Both the position numbers and the translations under genes were made by a program. Below are positions 7,693-12,944 of a stretch of 14,278 nt of DNA, one piece after another. Source of the stretch: Oscillospiraceae bacterium (GTDB lineage: Bacteria > Bacillota > Clostridia > Oscillospirales > Ruminococcaceae); NCBI GenBank assembly GCA_017440425.1, contig JAFSHJ010000289.1, positions 1-14,278 on the forward strand. The letters run 5' to 3'. Within the stretch, counting starts at the first letter, position 1. Every line of letters starts with the position of its first letter. A model generated the notes under the pieces. It made no database searches, was not told the origin of the DNA, and saw only the letters and a list, made by a program, of their open reading frames with translations.

Positions 7693-7695
7693 ATA
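7671..7695. repeat. Three evenly spaced TTTGC/GCAAA half-sites over a promoter (operator-like)
   Basis: GCAAA at 7671-7675, TTTGC at 7680-7684 and GCAAA at 7689-7693 recur at exactly 9-nt steps in alternating orientation. The outer pair forms a perfect 7-bp inverted repeat, TATTTGC-N4-GCAAATA (7678-7695). The inner pair forms GCAAA-N4-TTTGC (7671-7684). They fill the region from the -10 to the -35 of the (-) promoter, where a bound repressor would block RNA polymerase. The AT-rich context makes chance occurrence possible. Confidence 0.45.
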
Positions 7696-7743
7696 GCGGA
7701 GGAGTATAAAATTCAAAATTATTATAAACCTGCGCAATTATTC

Positions 7744-7772
7744 TTTCTTTTTTTACATTGTTGTGCTATAAT
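7744..7772 (+). promoter_or_regulatory. Predicted extended -10 promoter for the small lipoprotein gene
   Basis: TATAAT (7767-7772) is preceded by TGC (7764-7766), giving a TGnTATAAT extended -10. The -35 region 17 nt upstream is TTTCTT (7744-7749), a weak match, as is common when the extended element is present. The start codon lies 35 nt downstream at 7808. Confidence 0.65.
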
Positions 7773-7807
7773 AGGGTGTATAAATTTATATTGCATACAG
7801 GTGTATT

Positions 7808-8338
7808 ATGAAAACGATGAAAAAAATTATTATCTGCGTTGTTGTTTTAACTGTTTTTGCCCTCACCTTCTCCTCCTGCAGCTATTTTGAGGATATGAGT
7901 GCTTTGATCGCACAGACCATTAAAGGTCAGGATAAAACCGACGATATCCCCGTCAACGAAGCAGGCGAAGCTGCTTTTTCCGCCCTTGTTGCAGAGTTTG
8001 AGCAGAAAGGCTACACCGTCAACTGGGAAGCTCTGGAGCCGATGTTTCTTTCCGCCGCAAGACGCGTTATCCTTCTCAACGAGGGAGAGGTAGCGCTGAA
8101 TGTGTTCGTCTATGACAATGCGGAAAAGGCCGCTGAAGAGGCATCCTATTTCACCGAAGACGGCATCAACTTTGTCTCCGAGGACACCTCCATTGAGATA
8201 TCCTGGACCTATCCTCCCCACCTCTATCTCCATGATCAGCTGATCATTCTCTATGCCGGCGACAGTGCTGATGGAGTTGCCCTCTGCACCGAGATGTTCG
8301 GTGAGCAGTTTGCAGGCGCTGCCGCAGAAGCTGAATAA
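7808..8338 (+). CDS. Small predicted lipoprotein, function unknown
   Basis: A 176-residue protein beginning with a lipoprotein signal: MKTMKK, a hydrophobic core (7-20), then the lipobox FSSC with Cys24, so the mature protein should be lipid-anchored on the outer membrane face. The mature part (about 150 residues) is acidic, with no further membrane segment and no motif I can name. The middle contains a YDNAEKAAEEASYF stretch and the end an Ala/Glu-rich tail. The ATG at 7808 has a modest AGGTG (7799-7803); a second ATG at 7817 would shorten the signal by three residues and is also possible. The gene is monocistronic, with its own promoter and a strong terminator. I do not recognise the family. 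Confidence 0.82.
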   Translation: MKTMKKIIICVVVLTVFALTFSSCSYFEDMSALIAQTIKGQDKTDDIPVNEAGEAAFSALVAEFEQKGYTVNWEALEPMFLSAARRVILLNEGEVALNVFVYDNAEKAAEEASYFTEDGINFVSEDTSIEISWTYPPHLYLHDQLIILYAGDSADGVALCTEMFGEQFAGAAAEAE

Positions 8339-8363
8339 TTTAAAAACAAAGACAGATAATATT

Positions 8364-8403
8364 TTGTGACCGATATTTTTACAGATATCGGTCATAATTT
8401 TTT
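8364..8403 (+). terminator. Strong intrinsic terminator after the small lipoprotein gene
   Basis: TGACCGATAT (8367-8376) pairs perfectly with ATATCGGTCA (8385-8394) around loop TTTTACAG. The stem extends through a G-T and two T-A pairs down to 8364/8397, and T6 follows at 8398-8403. It lies 26 nt after the lipoprotein stop and just ahead of the next gene's promoter. Confidence 0.9.
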
Positions 8404-8432
8404 ATATTTATCCGCTGTTTTTTCGCTTTCGG

Positions 8433-8461
8433 TTGACATTTCTCTCCATATTTTGTATCAT
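8433..8461 (+). promoter_or_regulatory. Strong predicted promoter for the Nudix gene
   Basis: A perfect -35, TTGACA (8433-8438), and TATCAT (8456-8461; 5/6) are separated by exactly 17 nt. The predicted transcript start near 8468 leaves about 30 nt to the ATG at 8499. Confidence 0.75.
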
Positions 8462-8498
8462 AAAATATAGATCATCTCTTGATAAGGAGCTGCGTTAT

Positions 8499-9059
8499 AT
8501 GTGCTGCGAAACCCCAAAACCCAAAAAAACTTATCCCGCACCCTCTGTCACCGCTGATATTGTGGCGATAAGACCCTCTCCCCGTCCCTCTCTTCTTATG
8601 ATAAAGCGTGGCAGAGCTCCTTACAAAGACACCTGGGCGCTCCCCGGCGGTTTTTTTGAGCCCGGTGAGACCATTGAACAATGTGCCCGACGTGAGCTTT
8701 TGGAGGAGACCTCCATCTCTGCCGAAAAGCTCTCTTATCTCGGCTGCTACAGCGCACCGGACCGTGACCCCCGCGGCTGGGTGATATCCTGCGCATTTTT
8801 GACCATTGCCGACGATTCATCCAATGCAGCCGCAGGCGACGATGCCGCAGATGCACTTTGGTTTGAGATAGCTTTTGACCAAAACACAGACGGCAGCTAT
8901 GCTCTCTCCCTCACCGCCGGCGGCGTGAAACTCTCTGCTCACCTTGTCTTTGACCCCTGCAACGGCCGCTTTAACATCATCTCCTCCGAGGGCATAGCCT
9001 TTGACCACGCAGCCATGATCGCTGCCGCAATGAAGCTTGTCTCCCAAAAAACACTTTGA
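8499..9059 (+). CDS. Nudix hydrolase (ADP-ribose pyrophosphatase-like)
   Basis: Predicted hydrolase of a nucleoside diphosphate linked to another group. The start is ATG 8499, which follows AAGGAG (8484-8489); an apparent in-frame ATG near 8433 lies inside the promoter. The product has 186 residues. The Nudix box runs from G51 to I73: G51, E57, R65-E66, E69-E70 all match GX5EX7REUXEEXGU, with S72 in place of the usual Gly. The preceding MIKRGRAPYKDTWALPGG resembles ADP-ribose pyrophosphatase-like and NUDT1-like proteins. The N-terminus carries a CC pair and PKPKK. No helix-turn-helix is evident, so it does not look like an NrtR regulator. GlpP follows after 41 nt with no terminator between, so the two are probably co-transcribed. 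Substrate is uncertain. Confidence 0.88.
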   Translation: MCCETPKPKKTYPAPSVTADIVAIRPSPRPSLLMIKRGRAPYKDTWALPGGFFEPGETIEQCARRELLEETSISAEKLSYLGCYSAPDRDPRGWVISCAFLTIADDSSNAAAGDDAADALWFEIAFDQNTDGSYALSLTAGGVKLSAHLVFDPCNGRFNIISSEGIAFDHAAMIAAAMKLVSQKTL

Positions 9060-9100
9060 ACGCAGCGCTTGCGTATAACGAAAGGTGTGTTTGAAACAAC

Positions 9101-9661
9101 ATGAACATCCCGGAAATTTATGAGGAAAACCCGATAATTGCCGCAGTTAAAGATGACGCCACCCTGCGCTGCGCCATCGACAGCCCCTGCCGCACCATCT
9201 TCCTTTTATACGGCAACATCTGTGATATCTCTCAAAAGGTGGAGCTTGTGAAAAACGCAGGCAAGCTGGCCATTGTCCACACAGACCTCATTGACGGTTT
9301 GGAAAACCGCGACGTGGCAGTCAAATTCATCCGTGAGACCACCAAAGCCGACGGCATCATCAGCACCCGCTCCATTATAATCAAGGCCGCAAGGGAATAC
9401 GGTCTCATCGGCATACAGCGCTTTTTTCTCATAGATTCCATGGCATTGGACAATGCCCGCAAACACATTGAGCAGGGCATTCCCGACGTTATAGAAATTT
9501 TACCCGCCCTTGCAACCAAGGCCATTGCCACCCTCCGTGCGGAATATTCCATCCCCATTATTGCAGGCGGACTCATCAGCGACAAGGAAGACGTTATAAA
9601 CGCCCTTTCCTCCGGTGCTTCTGCCATTTCCACCACGCGGCAGGATATTTGGTCTCTTTAA
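9101..9661 (+). CDS. glpP: Glycerol-3-phosphate responsive antiterminator
   Basis: GlpP binds glycerol 3-phosphate and the leader RNA of glp genes to let transcription pass a terminator. The 186-residue protein matches the family in length and pattern: a (beta/alpha)-type fold with FLLYGNICDI near residue 35, AIVHTDLIDGL (about 58-68), ADGIISTRS (about 83-91), RFFLIDSMAL (about 107-116), EILPALATKAI (about 131-141) and IPIIAGGLISDKEDV (about 150-164). These phosphate-gripping loops are typical of GlpP. AAAGGTG (9081-9087) is a rather distant ribosome binding site (13 nt). No glpF, glpK or glpD gene is present in the window, and the nearby FGGY kinase is not a convincing glycerol kinase, so its targets lie elsewhere. 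Confidence 0.9.
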   Translation: MNIPEIYEENPIIAAVKDDATLRCAIDSPCRTIFLLYGNICDISQKVELVKNAGKLAIVHTDLIDGLENRDVAVKFIRETTKADGIISTRSIIIKAAREYGLIGIQRFFLIDSMALDNARKHIEQGIPDVIEILPALATKAIATLRAEYSIPIIAGGLISDKEDVINALSSGASAISTTRQDIWSL

Positions 9662-9669
9662 GTTTTTGC

Positions 9670-9688
9670 ATATACTGAGTATATTTTT
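9670..9688 (+). terminator. Weak AT-rich terminator candidate after glpP
   Basis: ATATAC (9670-9675) pairs with GTATAT (9679-9684) around loop TGA, with T5 at 9684-9688. The stem is short and AT-rich, so stability is doubtful. It is flanked by a direct repeat TTTTTGCA (9663-9670 and 9684-9691). The remainder of the gap to 9779 is AT-rich with no other feature I can support. Confidence 0.35.
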
Positions 9689-9779
9689 GCAAATTGTTGA
9701 AAATAAATACAAATATGCCTTGGATTTGCTGTAAAAGTATTCACCGCTACAAAAGTGCCAAAATTCTTTGTTCATTGTG

Positions 9780-9808
9780 TTGACAATCACTACCGTTAGT
9801 TTTATAAT
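9780..9808 (+). promoter_or_regulatory. Perfect-consensus promoter of the aromatic amino acid operon
   Basis: TTGACA (9780-9785) and TATAAT (9803-9808) are separated by exactly 17 nt, an identical match to the vegetative sigma consensus. Transcription should start near 9815, giving a leader of roughly 170 nt to the attenuator T-tract. The -35 sits within a small inverted repeat, ATTGT-GTTG-ACAAT (9774-9787), which might bind a repressor. A very strong promoter with control moved into the leader is what an attenuated operon would be expected to have. Confidence 0.85.
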
Positions 9809-9841
9809 GAATATATCAAATTATTTTATCGAGGTACCGCT

Positions 9842-9922
9842 ATGAAGTACTCTGCATCTGCTGTATACTTCTACTTTTACTTCTTTGGAGCTTTTTCTGA
9901 AGAAGTGATTTGTGCTGCCTGA
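9842..9922 (+). CDS. Tyr/Phe-rich leader peptide of the aro operon (26 codons)
   Basis: An open frame of 26 codons starts at ATG 9842, 6 nt after GAGGT (9831-9835), and ends at TGA 9920-9922 with an in-frame TAA directly behind it. The peptide begins MKYSASAV and then has the run YFYFYFF (codons 9-15). In total Tyr codons are 3, 9, 11 and 13, and Phe codons are 10, 12, 14, 15 and 18, so 9 of 26 are Tyr or Phe. There is no Trp codon. The peptide itself probably has no function; its translation reads the supply of charged tRNA-Tyr and tRNA-Phe. It is too short for usual gene calling and lies between a strong promoter and a terminator hairpin ahead of aroF. Confidence 0.9.
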   Translation: MKYSASAVYFYFYFFGAFSEEVICAA

Positions 9923-9983
9923 TAAACACCTTTAACTGTTAAGTAACGGGGGCTGTACAGAATCACTGTACAGCCTCTTTTTT
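9877..9983 (+). promoter_or_regulatory. Ribosome-mediated transcription attenuator (1:2, 2:3 and 3:4 structures)
   Basis: Three mutually exclusive pairings are visible. 1:2 joins TTACTTCTTT (9877-9886, the Tyr-Phe-Phe codons) to GAAGAAGTGA (9899-9908), 10 pairs with two G-T wobbles. 2:3, the antiterminator, joins AGTGATTTGTGCTGCC (9904-9919) to GGCTGTACAGAATCACT (9951-9967), 15 pairs including one G-T, one T-T mismatch and one bulged G (9960). 3:4 is the terminator. A ribosome stalled in YFYFYFF covers strand 1, frees strand 2 and favours 2:3, so transcription continues. A ribosome reaching the stop at 9920, immediately after strand 2, covers it and lets 3:4 form. All pairings were checked base by base; the regulatory logic follows the trp/phe attenuators of enterobacteria. 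Confidence 0.85.
9949..9983 (+). terminator. Attenuator terminator upstream of aroF
   Basis: GGCTGTACAG (9951-9960) pairs perfectly with CTGTACAGCC (9966-9975) around loop AATCA. The stem extends by G-T (9950/9976) and G-C (9949/9977), and T6 follows at 9978-9983. It lies 29 nt before the aroF start codon, so it is placed to stop transcription before the first structural gene. Confidence 0.93.
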
Positions 9984-10012
9984 GTTGAAATTATGAAAGG
10001 AACCGATGAAAA

Positions 10013-11017
10013 ATGATAGCAGTATTGAAATCCGGAGTAACACCTGAACAGCAGGAAAATCTTTGCAACTGGTTTGAAAGCATGGGACTTTCCGTAAACA
10101 TCTCCACAGGTGATTATCACACCATAATCGGCCTTATCGGTGACACCAGCAAGGTTGATATCGAGCTTCTTGAAGGTCTTTCTATAATTGAGAGCGTAAA
10201 ACGCATAAGCGAGCCCTATAAAAAGGTAAACCTCAAATTCCACGAAGATCCCACTGTTGTGGATATTGAAGGAGTTAAGGTGGGCGGCGGAAACTTCCAG
10301 ATAATTGCAGGTCCCTGCTCCGTTGAATCGGAACAGCAGTGTTTGAGCATTGCAGAGAACGTTAAGGCATCCGGCGCATCCATGCTTCGCGGCGGCGCAT
10401 TCAAACCCAGAACCTCTCCCTATGATTTCCAGGGTCTCCACGCCCAGGGTCTTGAGCTGCTTGCAGAGGCGAAAGCCAAAACCGGACTCCCCATCGTATC
10501 CGAAATAATGAACATCCGCGACCTTCCGCTTTTCGAAAATGTTGACCTCATTCAGGTAGGTGCAAGAAATATGCAGAACTTCGACCTGCTCCGTGAGCTT
10601 GGAAATACCAAAAAGCCCGTTCTTCTCAAACGCGGACTTGCCAACACCATTAAAGAGCTGCTGATGAGCGCAGAATACATTATGGCAGGCGGCAACGAAA
10701 ACATCATCCTCTGTGAGCGCGGCATCCGCACCTTCGAGAGCTACACCAGAAACACCCTGGATCTCTCCGCCGTGCCCGCTCTCCACGAGCTCACACATCT
10801 CCCCGTCATCGTCGACCCCAGCCACGCAAGCGGCATCTCCCGTTTTGTTGAGAGCATGTCCATGGCTGCCGCTGCAGCAGGCGCAGACGGCCTTATGATC
10901 GAGGTGCACAACGATCCCGAACACGCACTTTGCGACGGTGCACAGTCCGTTACACCTGCACAGTTCGATAAAATTGCAAAAAAAGTTGCAAAAATCAGAG
11001 AAGCCATGAAAGATTAA
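10013..11017 (+). CDS. aroF: 3-deoxy-7-phosphoheptulonate (DAHP) synthase, type I-beta with ferredoxin-like domain
   Basis: First enzyme of the shikimate pathway: phosphoenolpyruvate plus erythrose 4-phosphate gives DAHP. The 334-residue protein has an N-terminal ferredoxin-like domain (about 1-70, MIAVLKSGVT to ISEPYK), which in the Thermotoga maritima type enzyme binds Tyr and Phe for feedback inhibition. The catalytic TIM barrel follows. Landmarks are IIAGPCSVES (97-106, metal ligand C102), RGGAFKPRTSPYDFQG (126-141), VLLKRG, a later ERGIRTFES, IVDPSHASG and MIEVHNDPEHALCDGAQS. AAAGGAA (9996-10002) precedes the ATG by 10 nt. It is the first structural gene after the Tyr/Phe attenuator and is followed by tyrA after 35 nt. 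Regulation is therefore probably double, by leader attenuation and by allostery. Confidence 0.96.
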   Translation: MIAVLKSGVTPEQQENLCNWFESMGLSVNISTGDYHTIIGLIGDTSKVDIELLEGLSIIESVKRISEPYKKVNLKFHEDPTVVDIEGVKVGGGNFQIIAGPCSVESEQQCLSIAENVKASGASMLRGGAFKPRTSPYDFQGLHAQGLELLAEAKAKTGLPIVSEIMNIRDLPLFENVDLIQVGARNMQNFDLLRELGNTKKPVLLKRGLANTIKELLMSAEYIMAGGNENIILCERGIRTFESYTRNTLDLSAVPALHELTHLPVIVDPSHASGISRFVESMSMAAAAAGADGLMIEVHNDPEHALCDGAQSVTPAQFDKIAKKVAKIREAMKD

Positions 11018-11052
11018 TTTTTCCACGGTTGTTTTGAAAGGATTTCTTTGTT

Positions 11053-11889
11053 ATGATAGTAGGAATAGTAGGTCTCGGACTTATCGGCGGCTCGCTGGCA
11101 AAGGCATATAAGCAGGCAGAAGACATTGTTGTTTACGGTGCAGACGTGGATCACTCCATTCTGGAATTTGCAAAAATGTCAAACGCAATAGATGACTTCC
11201 TCACCGATGACAACATTGCCCTGTGCGACCTTATCCTCATTGCCATAAACCCCGATTTTGCCATTAAATGGCTGGAGACCAATGCACCCAAAATTGATAA
11301 GCACACAGTTGTGATAGATTGCTGCGGCACAAAACGCAAGATCTGTGAGGTTGGCTTCAGGCTTGCCGATGAATACGGCTTTGAATATGCCGGCGGACAC
11401 CCCATGGCGGGCTCACACCAGTGGGGCTTCAAAAACAGCCGCCCCAACCTTTTCAGAGGTGCAGCCATGGTCATCGTCCCCAAAAAGTATGACGACATCT
11501 ATCTGCTGGACAGAATAAAACATCTGCTGCTTCCCGTTGGCTTCGGCTCTCTCCCCATCACCACCGCCGAAAACCACGACCGTGTTATTGCCTTCACATC
11601 CCAGCTTGCCCACGTTGTCTCCAACGCATATGTAAAAAGTCCCACCGCAAAAGAGCACCACGGCTTTTCCGCAGGCTCCTACCGTGACCTGACACGAGTT
11701 GCCTGGCTCAACCCCGCAATGTGGACCGAGCTCTTTTTGGAAAACAACGACTTTATGATAAACGAGCTGGATTCCATAATCAACTCACTCACAGAATACC
11801 GTGATGCCATTGCCGCAAATGACCGCGAGACTCTCTGCCAACTTCTTGACGACGGCAGAAAATGCAAACAGGAGATAGACGGACGATGA
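11053..11889 (+). CDS. tyrA: Prephenate dehydrogenase
   Basis: Oxidises and decarboxylates prephenate to 4-hydroxyphenylpyruvate with NAD(P)+, the committed step to tyrosine. The 278-residue protein starts with a Rossmann loop GLGLIGGSLA (7-16). CCGTKR (90-95) and GGHPMAGSHQWGF (114-126) are family landmarks; H116 is in the block that includes substrate-binding residues, and the HPMAGS sequence is diagnostic. There is no C-terminal ACT domain and no fused chorismate mutase, so it is the short single-domain type. The start follows GAAAGGA (11037-11043) by about 9 nt. Its stop overlaps the aroB start (ATGA at 11886-11889). Together with aroF it explains why the leader counts Tyr codons. Confidence 0.95.
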   Translation: MIVGIVGLGLIGGSLAKAYKQAEDIVVYGADVDHSILEFAKMSNAIDDFLTDDNIALCDLILIAINPDFAIKWLETNAPKIDKHTVVIDCCGTKRKICEVGFRLADEYGFEYAGGHPMAGSHQWGFKNSRPNLFRGAAMVIVPKKYDDIYLLDRIKHLLLPVGFGSLPITTAENHDRVIAFTSQLAHVVSNAYVKSPTAKEHHGFSAGSYRDLTRVAWLNPAMWTELFLENNDFMINELDSIINSLTEYRDAIAANDRETLCQLLDDGRKCKQEIDGR

Positions 11890-12941
11890 AGACCATCCAC
11901 ATAAACACCGCCTCAAAAAACTATGACGTAGTCATTGGCGGCGGACTTATTGAAAAAGCCGCAGAGCTGCTTCCCCACAAAAAAGCCGCCACAGCAGCCA
12001 TCGTCTCCGATGACAACGTTGCCCCCCTCTACTGCGACAAGCTGGAAAATGCCCTGAAGACCATTGGTTTAAGGGTTGTCAGATTCGTCTTCCACGCAGG
12101 AGAGAGCTCCAAAAACCCCGATACACTCATTGAGCTGCTCACCTTCCTTGCAGAGAGCCGCCTCACCCGCTCGGATATGCTGTTTGCCCTCGGCGGCGGT
12201 GTCACCGGCGATATGGCAGGACTTGCCGCCGCTCTCTATATGCGCGGCATTCCCCTTGTTCAGCTGCCCACCACCCTGCTCTCCGCCGTGGATTCCTCTG
12301 TGGGCGGCAAAACCGCCATTGACCTTAAAAACGGCAAAAATCTGGTCGGCGCATTTTATCAGCCCAACCTTGTGATATGCGATACCGCCGCTTTGGATAC
12401 CCTTCCCTCTGCGGAAATTGCCAACGGCAACGCTGAAATTGTGAAATATGCCGCAATAAGAGACGCTTCGCTGCTGGATATCATTCACGAACCCGACCGC
12501 CGTGATGAGCTTATTGCACGCTGTGTCAGCATTAAAAACGATGTTGTCAGCGAGGATGAACTCGATATCGGTCTGCGCCAGCTGCTCAACTTCGGTCACA
12601 CCTTCGGTCATGCTGTGGAAAAGCTCAGCAACTACTCCACCCCTCACGGCAATGCGGTGGCCATTGGAATGGTGATAATCACCAACGCCTGTGTCAAAAA
12701 GGGCATCTGCCCTGCCGAGACGCTGGATATCCTTGTGGATGCCCTGAAAAAATGCGGTCTGCCCACCTCTGCCAACTACACCGCCGAGGAGATGTTCGAC
12801 ACCGTGCTCTCCGATAAGAAGCGTGCTTCCGATCATATCACCCTTGTCATTCCCGAATATTTCGGCAACTGCGTTTTGAAAAAATGCACCCTTGAAGAAA
12901 CCTTCGATCTGCTGAAAACAGGTCTTGAGGAGGAAATTTAA
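11886..12941 (+). CDS. aroB: 3-dehydroquinate synthase
   Basis: Second step of the shikimate pathway, cyclising DAHP to 3-dehydroquinate with NAD+ and a divalent metal. I use ATG 11886 (351 residues, the usual family length), which overlaps the tyrA stop in an ATGA junction and has CAGGAG (11869-11874) upstream inside tyrA. An ATG at 11862 is less likely because it lies deep inside tyrA with no clear site. Landmarks are the NAD loop GGGVTGDMAG (103-112), QLPTTLLSAVDSSVGGKTAI (126-145), the metal-ligand region NAEIVKYA and the histidine block LNFGHTFGHAVE, with a further LSNYSTPHGNAVAIGM. The overlap suggests translational coupling with tyrA. Confidence 0.96.
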   Translation: MKTIHINTASKNYDVVIGGGLIEKAAELLPHKKAATAAIVSDDNVAPLYCDKLENALKTIGLRVVRFVFHAGESSKNPDTLIELLTFLAESRLTRSDMLFALGGGVTGDMAGLAAALYMRGIPLVQLPTTLLSAVDSSVGGKTAIDLKNGKNLVGAFYQPNLVICDTAALDTLPSAEIANGNAEIVKYAAIRDASLLDIIHEPDRRDELIARCVSIKNDVVSEDELDIGLRQLLNFGHTFGHAVEKLSNYSTPHGNAVAIGMVIITNACVKKGICPAETLDILVDALKKCGLPTSANYTAEEMFDTVLSDKKRASDHITLVIPEYFGNCVLKKCTLEETFDLLKTGLEEEI

Positions 12942-12944
12942 CAT

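Noticed and set aside
9062..9076. Hairpin ACGCA-GCGCT-TGCGT between the Nudix gene and glpP
   Set aside because: Only 5 bp and not followed by a T-tract, so it is not a terminator; co-transcription is more likely.
9774..9787. Inverted repeat ATTGT-GTTG-ACAAT over the aro operon -35 as a repressor operator
   Set aside because: Five pairs only, and TTGACA itself supplies most of it; not enough for a separate claim.
9844..9871. Possible early hairpin GAAGTA/TACTTC at the start of the leader peptide frame
   Set aside because: Only six pairs with a 16-nt loop; TACTTC recurs nearby, so the pairing is not specific and it is not needed for the attenuator model.
9780..10012. T-box riboswitch or TRAP site as the regulator of aroF
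   Set aside because: The leader of about 200 nt has no T-box TGGNACCGCG-like sequence and no specifier-loop layout, and no series of GAG/TAG triplets for TRAP. The leader-peptide model accounts for the structures seen.
9993..10016. A 7-codon frame (MKGTDEK) whose TGA overlaps the aroF ATG
   Set aside because: No ribosome binding site precedes it, only the terminator T-tract, and its codons overlap the aroF Shine-Dalgarno; most likely chance.
9932..11026. A 364-codon minus-strand frame opposite aroF and its attenuator
   Set aside because: Cys/His-rich shadow translation of aroF with no recognisable domain; it would also be transcribed through the aroF terminator region.
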